Shown one piece after another: positions 1 to 7,698 of a stretch of 44,128 nucleotides of DNA. This DNA is from Bradyrhizobium sp. Its GTDB lineage: Bacteria; Pseudomonadota; Alphaproteobacteria; Rhizobiales; Xanthobacteraceae. The position numbers and the translations under genes are program-made. How positions within the stretch are numbered: position 1 is the stretch's first letter; each line of letters opens with the position of its first letter. Location of the stretch: contig NZ_SSNA01000108.1 in assembly GCF_004799445.1 (NCBI RefSeq), positions 1 to 44,128 of the forward strand, in the 5' to 3' direction. The notes below the pieces were generated by a model, which was given only the letters and a program-made list of their open reading frames with translations, was not told where the DNA came from and made no database searches.

Positions 1-327
1 GAGGCGCTGCATCTGGCCTGCGCCTTCGACATGAAGATTCCTTTAGCCCGCCGCGCCGAGGTGCAGCGGCTGATCGCGGCCATCAACGAGCAATTATGGG
101 TCGGGCATTTCGATATCTGGACCCACACCGGCATGATCATGTACCGCCAGGCGCTGGTGCTGCCGGGCGGGCTCACCGCCTCGACCGCGCAATGCGAGAC
201 CATGCTGGTCAGCGCCATCCACGCCTGCGAACGCTATTATCCGGCATTCCAGTTCGTGGTCTGGGCCGGCAAATCGGCGGCCGAGGCCATGAGCGCGGCG
301 ATGTTCGACACCGAAGGCGAGGCGTAA
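1..327 (+). CDS. YbjN domain-containing protein, 3' part
   Basis: The reading frame is open from the first base of the window to the TAA at 325-327, so the gene begins upstream and only its last 108 codons are here. The visible part (LWVGHFDIWT, then GMIMYRQALVLPGG and a Cys-Glu-Arg-Tyr-Tyr-Pro-Ala-Phe stretch) resembles the YbjN / type III secretion chaperone-like fold seen next to proC in Bradyrhizobium relatives. YbjN proteins are small cytosolic proteins of uncertain function. It runs in the same direction as proC, but a palindromic repeat lies between them, so co-transcription is possible and not shown. Confidence 0.75.
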   Translation, partial: EALHLACAFDMKIPLARRAEVQRLIAAINEQLWVGHFDIWTHTGMIMYRQALVLPGGLTASTAQCETMLVSAIHACERYYPAFQFVVWAGKSAAEAMSAAMFDTEGEA

Positions 328-375
328 GGCGCTGCGCAGCCAAAACGTCAGAGGGAACGACAACGCATTTATCCA

Positions 376-466
376 CGTCATGCCCGGACTTGATCCGGGC
401 ATCCACGTCTTTGCCTCAAATAACCAAAGAAAGACGTGGATGGCCGGGACAAGCCCGGCCATGACG
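376..466. repeat. Dispersed palindromic repeat (family A)
   Basis: The two arms, CGTCATGCCCGGACTTGATC and the complement of GGCCGGGACAAGCCCGGCCA, form a long imperfect hairpin centred near 420. A second copy of the family is at 2921-3003. When translated it gives the MDGRDKPGHD peptide that often contaminates gene starts in Bradyrhizobium, and that is the case upstream of proC here. Confidence 0.85.
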
Positions 467-504
467 AATATGTTGTCGGGAAGATACCGTTCCGGGATGT
501 CACA

Positions 505-1332
505 ATGAACGCCGCTCAACCGCTCACACATATCCAGGGCACCGTCGTCCTCGCCGGCGCGGGGAAGATGGGCGGCGCGATGCTGTCGGGCTGGCTGGCG
601 CAGGGCCTCGACGCAAACAGCGTCGTGGTGATCGAGCCGCATGCCACCGACGAGATCCGCGCACTCGTGGCCAAAGGCGTGCGCCTCAATCCGCCACCCA
701 ACGATGTCGGCCAGATCGCAGCCCTCGTGGTGGCGCTGAAGCCGCAGGCCTTCCGCGAGGCCGCACCGAGCCTGAAACCGTTCGCCGGACCGACCACGCT
801 TGTCGTGTCGATCATGGCGGGGACCACGATCGCGGGGATTGCCGAGGTCTGCGGGGGAAACGTGGTGCGCGCGATGCCCAATACGCCGGCCGCGATCGGC
901 CGCGGCATCACTGTGGCGGTGGCGGCGAACAATGTCGGCGCCGCGCAGCGCGCGGTCGCCGATAGCCTGTTGCGCGCCACTGGCTCGGTCGAGTGGGTCG
1001 AGGACGAGGGCTTGATCGACGCAGTGACCGCGGTCTCCGGCTCCGGCCCGGCCTATGTGTTTCTGTTGGCCGAAGAACTGGCACGCGCCGGAGTCGCAGC
1101 CGGGCTCCCTGAAGCGCTCGCCACCAAACTGGCGCGCGAAACCGTCGCCGGCTCGGGCGAATTATTGCATCGCTCTGAACTGTCTTCCGCGACGCTGCGC
1201 CACAACGTCACCTCGCCCGGCGGCACCACGGCGGCGGCGCTGCAAGTGCTGATGGGCCCCGACGGAATGCAGTCGCTGCTGACCCGCGCCGTTGCGGCCG
1301 CGACCAAGCGATCGAAGGAACTGGCGAAGTAA
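505..1332 (+). CDS. proC: Pyrroline-5-carboxylate reductase
   Basis: This is the last step of proline synthesis, the NAD(P)H-dependent reduction of 1-pyrroline-5-carboxylate to proline in the cytosol. The product is 275 aa, a normal length. The N-terminal Rossmann motif is VVLAGAGKMGGAML. The central VRAMPNTPAAIGRGIT and the C-terminal ALSGSGPAY-like segment (here AVSGSGPAYVFLLAEEL) followed by TSPGGTTAAALQVL are the family signatures. I place the start at ATG 505, because the open frame upstream (from 436) is translated palindromic repeat. The last 60 bp are duplicated at 1904-1963. Confidence 0.95.
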   Translation: MNAAQPLTHIQGTVVLAGAGKMGGAMLSGWLAQGLDANSVVVIEPHATDEIRALVAKGVRLNPPPNDVGQIAALVVALKPQAFREAAPSLKPFAGPTTLVVSIMAGTTIAGIAEVCGGNVVRAMPNTPAAIGRGITVAVAANNVGAAQRAVADSLLRATGSVEWVEDEGLIDAVTAVSGSGPAYVFLLAEELARAGVAAGLPEALATKLARETVAGSGELLHRSELSSATLRHNVTSPGGTTAAALQVLMGPDGMQSLLTRAVAAATKRSKELAK

Positions 1333-1354
1333 GTCACGTCAGGCCCGCAGCAGG

Positions 1355-1398
1355 GGTGCAATGCCACCCGCCGTCTTGAGGGTGGGCAGCATTGCACC
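1355..1398. repeat. Imperfect hairpin downstream of proC
   Basis: GGTGCAATGCCACCC (1355-1369) pairs imperfectly with GGGTGGGCAGCATTGCACC (1380-1398). There is no T-run, so it is either a small intergenic repeat or a weak processing or termination structure for proC. Confidence 0.5.
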
Positions 1399-1444
1399 TT
1401 AAGCAGTAGAAAAATCGACCTCTGCAAAACCAGCTTGATGGCGG

Positions 1445-1465
1445 CTTCCGGGATTATCCCGGAAG
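1445..1465. terminator. Perfect 9-bp hairpin between convergent genes
   Basis: CTTCCGGGA (1445-1453), loop TTA, TCCCGGAAG (1457-1465). It sits between the 3' ends of proC (+) and the small gene at 1479-1742 (-), where a shared terminator is expected. It has no T-tract on either side, so intrinsic termination is uncertain. Confidence 0.4.
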
Positions 1466-1478
1466 TCTCATCAGAAAA

Positions 1479-1742
1479 CTAGCTTCCAGAGGGGTTGAGC
1501 GACGGATCTTTGCCGCCTACCCAGGACGGATCCCTTCCACCAAAGCCAAAGCCGTTGGTGTCCAGCATTCGTGGAGCGGTATCGATCGGCCCAAGCACCT
1601 GATTATAGGCTCGGCGAAGATCGGACCGATCATAGCCTCGGTCGTACGCCTTGCGCCCGTGATGCTCGGACGCCGCGGCCACTTGCACTGCCAATCCAGA
1701 AATCAGCAGCGCGCCGAAAATAGTAATTGCTGTCTTCCGCAT
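1479..1742 (-). CDS. Small exported protein of unknown function
   Basis: 87 aa starting at ATG 1742, chosen because a clear GGAGG lies about 5 bases upstream; the open frame extends further 5' without support. Residues 1-23 (MRKTAITIFGALLISGLAVQVAAA) are a Sec signal peptide with an AxA-type cleavage site. The mature part is about 64 residues, rich in Gly, Asp, Arg and Tyr (DRGYDRSDLRRAYNQ, then GGRDPSWVGGKDPSLNPSG), with no Cys and no catalytic motif. I recognise no family. It lies in the 571-bp stretch between proC and a duplicate of the proC 3' end, so it may have arrived as an insertion. Confidence 0.65.
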   Translation of the reverse strand: MRKTAITIFGALLISGLAVQVAAASEHHGRKAYDRGYDRSDLRRAYNQVLGPIDTAPRMLDTNGFGFGGRDPSWVGGKDPSLNPSGS

Positions 1743-1903
1743 GCTCGCCTCCGTTGGTTGACATAGGTTGAGGCAACTGCCTCGCTTTGCGTGTGTCATG
1801 ATGAGACAATGCGCCTCATCAAACGCTGCCACCATGACGTGGCGCGCCCGGAGTGCGTGTGGTCCATCCCACATTTCACGAAGTCTTGACAGCCAATCGG
1901 GCG
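1743..1903. other. Upstream region of the small exported gene
   Basis: 161 bp containing the ribosome-binding site of the gene at 1479-1742 and presumably its promoter. A GATGAG...CTCATC inverted repeat at 1800-1820 is visible. I found no convincing -35/-10 pair and no other gene. Confidence 0.35.
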
Positions 1904-1963
1904 TCGCTGCTGACGCGCACCGTTGCGGTCGCGACCAAGCGATCGAAAGAACTGGCGAAGTAA
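1904..1963 (+). pseudogene. Orphan copy of the proC 3' end
   Basis: 56 of 60 bases match 1273-1332, the last 19 codons and stop of proC. The four differences give two synonymous changes and two conservative ones (Ala to Thr, Ala to Val). The copy includes the TAA stop and lacks the rest of the gene. It is directly followed, after about 10 bp, by a palindromic repeat. Either an insertion or duplication recreated the proC tail, or this is all that remains of a second proC. Confidence 0.85.
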
Positions 1964-1972
1964 ATCACCGGT

Positions 1973-2100
1973 CCTCATCCTGAAGAGCGGCCCTTGGCCG
2001 GGTCTCGAAGGATGGGCCACGGCGTATCTCCATCCTTCGAGACACGCGCAAGTGCGCACTCCTCCAGCGATAACGGCGAAGCCGTTACGCTGGGATGAGG
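1973..2100. repeat. Dispersed palindromic repeat (family D)
   Basis: It begins CCTCATCCTGAAGAGCGGCC and ends GCTGGGATGAGG. Inside, TCTCGAAGGATGG pairs with CCATCCTTCGAGA and GGCGAAGCC gives a second small stem. It is typical of the CCTCATCC...GGATGAGG intergenic repeats of Bradyrhizobium. Confidence 0.8.
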
Positions 2101-2118
2101 TCCGTGGTTGTGGCGGCT

Positions 2119-2514
2119 TCAGCCCGCCCCCAGCCGCTTGGTGAACGCCTCGACATTGACGAGGCCACGGGCATGGCGGCCCTCGCCGATGCGGCGCTTG
2201 TCGTCGAAGGCTTCAACTTCGAAGCGGATGATCCGGCGTTCCACCGCGATCACCCGCGCCGTGGTGCGCACCAAGGCGCCGACCGGGGTGGCGGCGAGAT
2301 GCCTGATATCGACCTCGGTGCCGACCGTGATCCAGCCCGGTTCGAGACACGACTTGATCGCGTCGGCGGAGGCGAGCTCCATCTCCAGGATCATCATCGG
2401 CGTCGCATAGACCATCGGCATATCAGGAACGAAATGCCCGACCGTGCGCTCCGGCGGCACCACCAGCCTGCGCTCGGCGCTCATGCCGATCTTGATGACG
2501 TCGCGTGCATCCAT
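2119..2514 (-). CDS. FlK-like hotdog-fold thioesterase
   Basis: 131 aa from ATG 2514; an in-frame TTG at 2523 and an ATG at 2484 are alternatives, none with a strong ribosome-binding site. It is a single hotdog thioesterase domain of the family that includes fluoroacetyl-CoA thioesterase FlK. From memory of FlK, the catalytic Thr42, Glu50 and His76 align without gaps to T38 (VYATPMM), E46 (LEMELAS) and H72 (IRHLAATPVG) here; EPGWITVGTEV and GEGRHARGLV also match the family pattern. It hydrolyses an acyl-CoA in the cytosol; the acyl group cannot be read from sequence. It lies on the same strand as the tautomerase upstream, separated by a repeat that probably holds its promoter. Confidence 0.75.
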   Translation of the reverse strand: MDARDVIKIGMSAERRLVVPPERTVGHFVPDMPMVYATPMMILEMELASADAIKSCLEPGWITVGTEVDIRHLAATPVGALVRTTARVIAVERRIIRFEVEAFDDKRRIGEGRHARGLVNVEAFTKRLGAG

Positions 2515-2525
2515 GGGATTCAATC

Positions 2526-2668
2526 CGTCATTCCGGGGCGCGCACCGAACTCGGGTTTACGCGAGTTCGGCAATTTCAATGTCCAAGTCGGCAATAGCCG
2601 ACTTGGATGGCGCGAACCCGGAATCTCGAGATTCCGGGTCTGGTCCTTCGGACCATCCCGGAATGACA
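2526..2668. repeat. Nested palindromic repeat (family I)
   Basis: The outer arms are CGTCATTCCGG and CCGGAATGACA. Inside are CGAACTCGGGTTTACGCGAG, CCAAGTCGGCAATAGCCGAC followed by TTGG, GGAATCTCGAGATTCC, and GGTCCTTCGGACC, each a local hairpin. It fills most of the gap between the tautomerase and thioesterase genes. Confidence 0.8.
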
Positions 2669-2691
2669 ATGCTAGGGGGTTGGCCGACGCC

Positions 2692-2895
2692 TTACTTCTT
2701 CGCCGCCGCGGCGCGCTCAACAAAAGTCTTGCCGCCTTTCATCTTGTGGGCCAGCGGGGCTTCGTTGATCTGGATTACCACCGCGTCGGCATCGACGCCG
2801 AGATTCTTCACCAGCGCCTGGGTGATGTCGCGCATCATGCCGGCCTTCTGTTCGTCGGTGCGGCCCGCGGCCATGCTGACGGTAATTTCAGGCAT
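2692..2895 (-). CDS. 4-oxalocrotonate tautomerase family protein
   Basis: 67 aa from ATG 2895 with a clear AGGAG ribosome-binding site. After Met removal the N-terminus is Pro (PEITVSMAAGRTDEQK), the catalytic general base of this superfamily; Arg12 and a C-terminal Lys-rich tail also fit. Members interconvert keto and enol forms of small acids, as homohexamers, in the cytosol; the substrate here is unknown. It is the first gene of a possible minus-strand pair with the FlK-like thioesterase, though an intergenic repeat separates them. Confidence 0.85.
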   Translation of the reverse strand: MPEITVSMAAGRTDEQKAGMMRDITQALVKNLGVDADAVVIQINEAPLAHKMKGGKTFVERAAAAKK

Positions 2896-2920
2896 TCTTG
2901 TCTCCTATTCTTCTTCTTTT

Positions 2921-3003
2921 CGTCATGGCCGGGCTTGTCCCGGCCATCCACGATCTTCCTATCAAACAAGACGTGGATGCCCGGCACAAGGCCGGGCATG
3001 ACG
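2921..3003. repeat. Dispersed palindromic repeat (family A)
   Basis: CGTCATGGCCGGGCTTGTCC ... CCGGCACAAGGCCGGGCATG, ending ACG. It is the second copy of the family at 376-466. It lies between hisS and the tautomerase gene. Confidence 0.85.
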
Positions 3004-3014
3004 GCTTGGATGGG

Positions 3015-4673
3015 CTAACCCCATTTCACCTCATGCCGCGCCAGCACTTCACGCACCCTGGCGACAAGCTCGTCCTCCTTGCACGAAAACTGCGCGGGCC
3101 GGCTCTCGCGCCACTCCTGGTTGGAGGCAATCGCGGCCGCAGCCCTGGCGCCCTCGATCAGATCCTTGATCTGAACCTCGCCGCGCGCCTTCTCGTCACT
3201 GCCCTGAATGATCACGCAAGGCGAGTTGCGCCGGTCGGCATATTTGAGCTGGTTGCCCATGTTCTTGGGATTGCCGAGATAGAGTTCGGCGCGGATTTTT
3301 GCCGCGCGCAACACGGCGACCATCTTCTGATAATCGGCGACGCGGTCGCGGTCGAACACGGTGACCACGACGGGGCCGAATTCAGGTTTTGTGTCGAGCA
3401 TCCCGATAGTCTTGAGGAGGGCCTGCAGCCGCGACACGCCGATCGAAAAACCTGTCGCGGGAACGGGCTCCCCGCGAAAGCGCGACACCAGGCCATCATA
3501 ACGCCCGCCACCACCAACCGAGCCGAATGATATCGGGCGATTGTTGTCGTCGATCGCAGACACCTCCACTTCGTAAACAGGCCCAGTGTAGTATTCGAGG
3601 CCGCGAACAACAGACGAAGAGATCTCGATCCTTTTCGATCCGTATCCACAGGCTCGGCAAAGGTCCAGCAGAGTTCTAAGCTCCGCAACGCCTTCCACTC
3701 CAACCTTAGAATCGCGGACGCTATCGAACAACATATTGAGCAGCTTATCTTGGTCCGGATAAAATTGTTCGCCTCGCCCTTTATCGTACTCTGGGCCCTT
3801 GTTTGCGAATAGCAACTCTCCCGAAATATAAGTTTCGTCATCTGTTGGCGGGGAAGAATCGGGCTTTGGCGATATCCACGCTTCGGCTGCTCCACCAATG
3901 ATATTGAGCACCTTTACGATGTCACTGTCAGCTAGACCGGCACCTTCGGTGAAATCCCCCTTTTCCGGTTCACCGCCATCCCACCTACCAGGGCCTAGTA
4001 GCTGTCGTACTCCGGGCACGCCCAATCGATCGAGCTTGTCGATCGCCCTGAACACGGTGAGCCTACGTTTTGCGTGGCTGTCTCCACCAAGCCCGATACT
4101 CTCCATCAATCCGTCAAGAATTTTGCGATTGTTCACTTTGACGCGATAACTGCCGCGCGGGATGCCGAGCGCTTCCATGGTGTCCGCCGCCATCATGCAC
4201 ATCTCGGCGTCGGCGGCAGCGGCGGACTGGCCGCCGGATGCCGTGCCCACGGTATCGGCGTCGAACTGCATGAACTGGCGGAAGCGGCCGGGGCCCGGTT
4301 TTTCATTGCGATAGACGTAACCGAACCGGTAGCTGCGGTAGGGCAAAACGATGTTTTCTGTTCCGTATCTCTCCGCCACGTAGCGCGCCAGCGGCGCGGT
4401 CAGGTCGTAGCGCAGCGAGATCCACTGCTCGTCGTCGTCCTGGAACGAGAACACGCCCTCGTTGGGCCGGTCCTGATCGGGCAGGAATTTGCCGAGCGCG
4501 TCGGTGTATTCCATCGCCGGGGTTTCCACCGGCTCAAAACCGTAGCGCTCATAGACTTCGCGGATTTTCTCGACCATGGCGCGGGTCGCCGCGATCTCGG
4601 CGGGGCCGCGATCGGCCAGCCCGCGCGGCAGGCGGGCTTTGAGTTTTTGGGTTTTTTTGGGTTTATCGGCCAT
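3015..4673 (-). CDS. hisS: Histidyl-tRNA synthetase
   Basis: It charges tRNA-His in the cytosol. 552 aa from ATG 4673 ([18 protein letters not shown]); the frame open further upstream is not supported. Class II signatures are present: the N-terminal PRGLADRGP segment and [13 protein letters not shown], motif 2 ([13 protein letters not shown]), the histidine-A motif [13 protein letters not shown] and motif 3 ([13 protein letters not shown]...GFSIGVSRL), followed by the anticodon domain. It is longer than the E. coli enzyme (424 aa), as expected for the Rhizobiales type, and has extra sequence around residues 215-290. Residues about 176-376 are encoded by DNA of clearly lower GC than the rest, which suggests a mosaic gene. 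Confidence 0.95.
   Translation of the reverse strand: MADKPKKTQKLKARLPRGLADRGPAEIAATRAMVEKIREVYERYGFEPVETPAMEYTDALGKFLPDQDRPNEGVFSFQDDDEQWISLRYDLTAPLARYVAERYGTENIVLPYRSYRFGYVYRNEKPGPGRFRQFMQFDADTVGTASGGQSAAAADAEMCMMAADTMEALGIPRGSYRVKVNNRKILDGLMESIGLGGDSHAKRRLTVFRAIDKLDRLGVPGVRQLLGPGRWDGGEPEKGDFTEGAGLADSDIVKVLNIIGGAAEAWISPKPDSSPPTDDETYISGELLFANKGPEYDKGRGEQFYPDQDKLLNMLFDSVRDSKVGVEGVAELRTLLDLCRACGYGSKRIEISSSVVRGLEYYTGPVYEVEVSAIDDNNRPISFGSVGGGGRYDGLVSRFRGEPVPATGFSIGVSRLQALLKTIGMLDTKPEFGPVVVTVFDRDRVADYQKMVAVLRAAKIRAELYLGNPKNMGNQLKYADRRNSPCVIIQGSDEKARGEVQIKDLIEGARAAAAIASNQEWRESRPAQFSCKEDELVARVREVLARHEVKWG
3545..4145 (-). other. Low-GC internal segment of hisS
   Basis: By hand count, 185 of 360 bases in 3601-3960 are G or C (51%), against 46 of 60 at 4201-4260 and 41 of 60 at 3061-3120 on either side. 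Codon choice changes with it, with many A/T-ending codons. The reading frame stays intact through both edges. The boundaries are approximate. It looks like a homologous replacement of part of hisS from a donor of different base composition. Confidence 0.65.
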
Positions 4674-4722
4674 CGGCGGCGTTGGTATCAGCGCCGGCGC
4701 GATGCGGCAACCGGGGTTACTG

Positions 4723-4886
4723 CCTAACCTCCCCCCGCTTGCGGGGAGAGGTCGAAATTCGGGCAATGCCCGAATTTCGGGTGAGGGGGACCATCCGTGA
4801 GTCCGAATGCGTGGAGAGTCCCCCTCACCCCGACCCCTAAGAGCGAGCTTCGCTCGTCTCGGCCCCGCAAGCGGGGCGAGGGAGAA
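4723..4886. repeat. Palindromic repeat of the CCCCTCACCC / GCAAGCGGGG type (family B-like)
   Basis: The outer arms are ACCTCCCCCCGCTTGCGGGG and GGCCCCGCAAGCGGGGCGAG. It contains inner palindromes GAAATTCGGGCAATGCCCGA and GAGCGAGCTTCGCTCGTCTC. It fills the 229-bp gap between ilvE and hisS, both on the minus strand. Confidence 0.75.
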
Positions 4887-4902
4887 GAAATTCCACCGCC
4901 GG

Positions 4903-6063
4903 TCACAGCACCTTTCTGATCCAGTTATGCGGGTCGGCTGCCCGGCCGTACTGGATGTCGATCAGCTTCTTGCGCAGCCCCATGGCGACGGGGCCGGCCG
5001 CGCCGCCGCTGATGAGAAAATCGCCGCTTGCCGAACACACCTTGCCGATCGGCGAGATCACCGCCGCGGTGCCGCAGGCGAAGGCCTCCTTCAGCTTTCC
5101 GCTGGCGGCATCGGTGCGCCACTGGTCGATCGTGTAGGCCTCCTCGCGCACGCGCGTGCCGGAATCCTTTGCCAGCGCGAGGATCGAATCGCGGGTGATG
5201 CCCGGCAGGATGGTGCCGAGCGGCGGCGTCGCGAGCGAACCGTCGTCGAACACGAAGAAGACATTCATGCCGCCGAGTTCCTCGATATAGCGGCGCTCGA
5301 TTGCATCGAGGAAAACCACCTGATCGCAGCCGTGATCGATGGCCTCGGCCTGCGCGCGCAGGCTGGCGGCGTAGTTACCACCGCATTTGACGGCGCCGGT
5401 GCCGCCGATCGCCGCGCGCGTGTAGTTCTCCGACACCCAGATCGACACCGGCGCAGGTCCGCCCTTGAAATAGGAGCCGACCGGCGAGGCGATGACGGCG
5501 AAGATGTATTCCGCCGAAGGCTTGACGCCGAGGAACACCTCGCTCGCGATCATGAAGGGGCGGAGGTAAAGACTGCCCTCGCCGCCCGGCACCCAGGCGC
5601 GATCGACGCGCACCAGCTGCTCGACCGCTTCGATGAACACGGGCTCGGGCAGCGGCGCCATCGCCATGCGCTCAGCCGAATTGTGGAAGCGCCGGGCATT
5701 GGCGTCGGGACGAAACAGGTTCACGCCGCCGTCGTCGCGCTTGTAGGCCTTGAGGCCTTCGAAAATCTCCTGCGCGTAGTGCAGGACGGCGGTGGCCGGA
5801 TCGAGCGGGAAATTGGCGCGGGACTCGACGCGCGCGCCATGCCAGCCCTTCGCTTGATTGTAGCGGACCACAGCCATGTGATCGGTGAAAATCCGCCCGA
5901 AGCCCGGATCCACCAGCCTTGCCGCGCGCTCCTTCTCGGACGCCGGATTGGCCGCAGGGTGGATTTCGAATGGCAAACCCACCCCCTTGTTTCCCGACGC
6001 CGGAACCGGCGCGATTTCCGGAGCCGGCCTGTCCCGCCGCGCCTGTTCGAACGAAACTGCCAT
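4903..6063 (-). CDS. ilvE: Branched-chain amino acid aminotransferase
   Basis: It transfers the amino group between glutamate and the 2-oxo acids of Val, Leu and Ile (PLP enzyme, fold type IV, cytosol). 386 aa from ATG 6063. The catalytic lysine is K226 in [31 protein letters not shown] (here [17 protein letters not shown]), [28 protein letters not shown] and [10 protein letters not shown] are further family signatures. The length and these motifs match the longer BCAT type rather than the E. coli IlvE type (309 aa). It is divergent from the MarR regulator across 303 bp, so the regulator could act on both promoters, but no operator is obvious. Confidence 0.93.
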   Translation of the reverse strand: MAVSFEQARRDRPAPEIAPVPASGNKGVGLPFEIHPAANPASEKERAARLVDPGFGRIFTDHMAVVRYNQAKGWHGARVESRANFPLDPATAVLHYAQEIFEGLKAYKRDDGGVNLFRPDANARRFHNSAERMAMAPLPEPVFIEAVEQLVRVDRAWVPGGEGSLYLRPFMIASEVFLGVKPSAEYIFAVIASPVGSYFKGGPAPVSIWVSENYTRAAIGGTGAVKCGGNYAASLRAQAEAIDHGCDQVVFLDAIERRYIEELGGMNVFFVFDDGSLATPPLGTILPGITRDSILALAKDSGTRVREEAYTIDQWRTDAASGKLKEAFACGTAAVISPIGKVCSASGDFLISGGAAGPVAMGLRKKLIDIQYGRAADPHNWIRKVL

Positions 6064-6366
6064 GGGCTCTCTCCCGGATCGACGCGCTACCCCACGCGCC
6101 TTGCGCCTTGGCGCTGTTGTTACGCCTGGCCCCCGTGTGCGACCGGCCTTGCAGCCGGTGTCCACGCCGGCACGGCCGTTAGGACATGCTTTTGTGGGAC
6201 GCGGAAGTCCAGTATGTTTGCCGAAATGCCGCTCGACAATCGTACGGTCAACAAATTCGCGGCTTCTCGCCGCTACCTCTGGGCCTTGAACATCGCCACG
6301 ATCGAAACGACTTAATATTTCGCGGTGGCTGGCTGTTTTGTAACATTGAACCCAAGATATGTCAAT
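6064..6366. other. Divergent promoter region ilvE / marR-type gene
   Basis: 303 bp holding both promoters. An AT-richer stretch at 6311-6366 (CTTAATATTT, then TTTTGTAACATTGAACC and ATATGTCAATATGG) lies just before the regulator start. TTGAAC at 6286 and TAATAT at 6313 have too long a spacer for a standard promoter. No gene was found. Confidence 0.4.
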
Positions 6367-6927
6367 ATGGCTGACTTAAATTTCTCAAACCCATCCGGCG
6401 CCCCTGATTCGAGGGCGAACGAGGGGCGTTCTTCGGCCACGGCGCCGGCCGGTTTGCGCTGGGACATCATCGAGCTCTTGTTCTTCGCCTACCGGGATTT
6501 CGTCGGCGATGCCGACCATGAGCTCGAGGCCTTCGGCTTCGGGCGGGCGCATCACCGCGTGCTGCATTTCGTCTATCGCTACCCCGGGCTGAAGGTGGCC
6601 GATCTGCTCGACGTGCTGCGGATCACCAAGCAATCGCTGGGTCGGGTGCTCAAGCAACTGCTCGACGAAGGCTATATCGTGCAGAAGGCCGGCAATAACG
6701 ACCGCCGGCAGCGCCTTCTTTTCGCCACCGCCAAGGGCGAGGCGCTGGTGGCGAAGCTCGCAGGTCTGCAGACCGACCGGCTCAACCGCGCGTTGCGCGA
6801 CATCGGCCCGTCTGGCGCGGATGCGGTCCGTCAGTTCCTGCGCGCGATGATCGATCGCGACGATCCCGACAAGGTGCTGGAGGCCATTTTTGGAGCCGGC
6901 AATCCGACCGCAAAGGCAAAAGAATGA
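6367..6927 (+). CDS. MarR-family transcriptional regulator (PetP-like)
   Basis: 186 aa from ATG 6367; an in-frame ATG at 6325 would add 14 residues. It has a winged helix-turn-helix: GFGRAHHRVLHFVYRYPGLKVADLLDVLRITKQSLGRVLKQLLDEGYIVQKAGNNDRRQRLLFATAKGE shows the recognition helix (TKQSLGRVLKQL) and the wing (NNDRRQRLL), flanked by dimerisation helices. Its stop overlaps the response-regulator start in ATGA, so the two are translationally coupled. A coupled MarR/OmpR pair is known from Rhodobacter capsulatus as petP-petR, linked to cytochrome bc1 expression. The arrangement here is the same, but the target is not visible. Confidence 0.85.
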   Translation: MADLNFSNPSGAPDSRANEGRSSATAPAGLRWDIIELLFFAYRDFVGDADHELEAFGFGRAHHRVLHFVYRYPGLKVADLLDVLRITKQSLGRVLKQLLDEGYIVQKAGNNDRRQRLLFATAKGEALVAKLAGLQTDRLNRALRDIGPSGADAVRQFLRAMIDRDDPDKVLEAIFGAGNPTAKAKE

Positions 6928-7652
6928 TGGTGGCTCTGGCAACAACCGTCGCACGAACGCCGCCGCGACCGGCCGACGACGCCCCGCATCTGCTGCTGGT
7001 CGATGACGACCGCCGCATCCGCGATCTGCTGTCGCGTTTTCTTTGCGGCGAGGGCTACCGCGTCACCACCGCGATGAGCGCCAAGGATGCCCGCGCCAAG
7101 CTGCTCGGCCTGCATTTCGACCTGTTGATCCTCGACGTGATGATGCCCGGCGAAACCGGCTTCGATCTGGCCCGGTTCATTCGCACCTCGTCATCGGTAC
7201 CGATCGTGATGCTGACGGCGCGCCACGAGGCCGAAAGCCGGATCGAGGGCCTGCAGATCGGCGCCGACGATTATGTCGCCAAGCCGTTCGAACCGCGCGA
7301 GCTGGTGTTGCGGATCGGCAATATCCTCAAGCGCACCGCGCCGCCGCCGGTGGAGACGCTGGAGCAGATCGCGTTCGGGCCCTACGTCTATCATCTGGAT
7401 CGCGGCGAGCTTCGCCAAGGCGACGAGACCATCCATCTTACCGACCGCGAGCGCGACATGCTGCGCATTCTCGCTTTGGCGCGGGGCGAGACCGTGCCGC
7501 GCAGCGCGCTGACCGGCGACGGCACCGTCAACGAACGCGCGGTCGACGTCCAGATCAACCGCCTGCGGCGCAAGATCGAGCGCGACCCCGCCAATCCGCT
7601 GTTCCTGCAGGCGGTGCGCGGTATCGGCTATCGCCTGGTCGCATCACCTTGA
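6924..7652 (+). CDS. OmpR-family response regulator (PetR-like)
   Basis: 242 aa. The start ATG 6924 overlaps the preceding stop; a second ATG follows directly. The receiver domain (about 22-135) has the acidic pair in LLVDDD (27-29), phospho-acceptor D71 in LLILDVMMPGETG, T98 and K120 in ADDYVAKPFEP. The C-terminal winged helix (about 150-240) includes LTDRERDMLRILALARG, VNERAVDVQINRLRRKIE and VRGIGYRLV. It acts as a DNA-binding transcription factor once phosphorylated, probably by the kinase 46 bp downstream. The conserved MarR neighbour suggests joint control of the same promoters. Confidence 0.93.
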   Translation: MMVALATTVARTPPRPADDAPHLLLVDDDRRIRDLLSRFLCGEGYRVTTAMSAKDARAKLLGLHFDLLILDVMMPGETGFDLARFIRTSSSVPIVMLTARHEAESRIEGLQIGADDYVAKPFEPRELVLRIGNILKRTAPPPVETLEQIAFGPYVYHLDRGELRQGDETIHLTDRERDMLRILALARGETVPRSALTGDGTVNERAVDVQINRLRRKIERDPANPLFLQAVRGIGYRLVASP

Positions 7653-7698
7653 GCGGTTCCAGTGAATCCTGTCGGATCAATGTTGTGAATCCTGCCCA

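Noticed and set aside
436..504. N-terminal extension of ProC starting MDGRDKPGHDE
   Set aside because: This is translated palindromic repeat; ProC homology begins at the ATG at 505.
4807..6315. 502-codon plus-strand open frame opposite ilvE
   Set aside because: Antisense shadow of ilvE; its ends run through a palindromic repeat.
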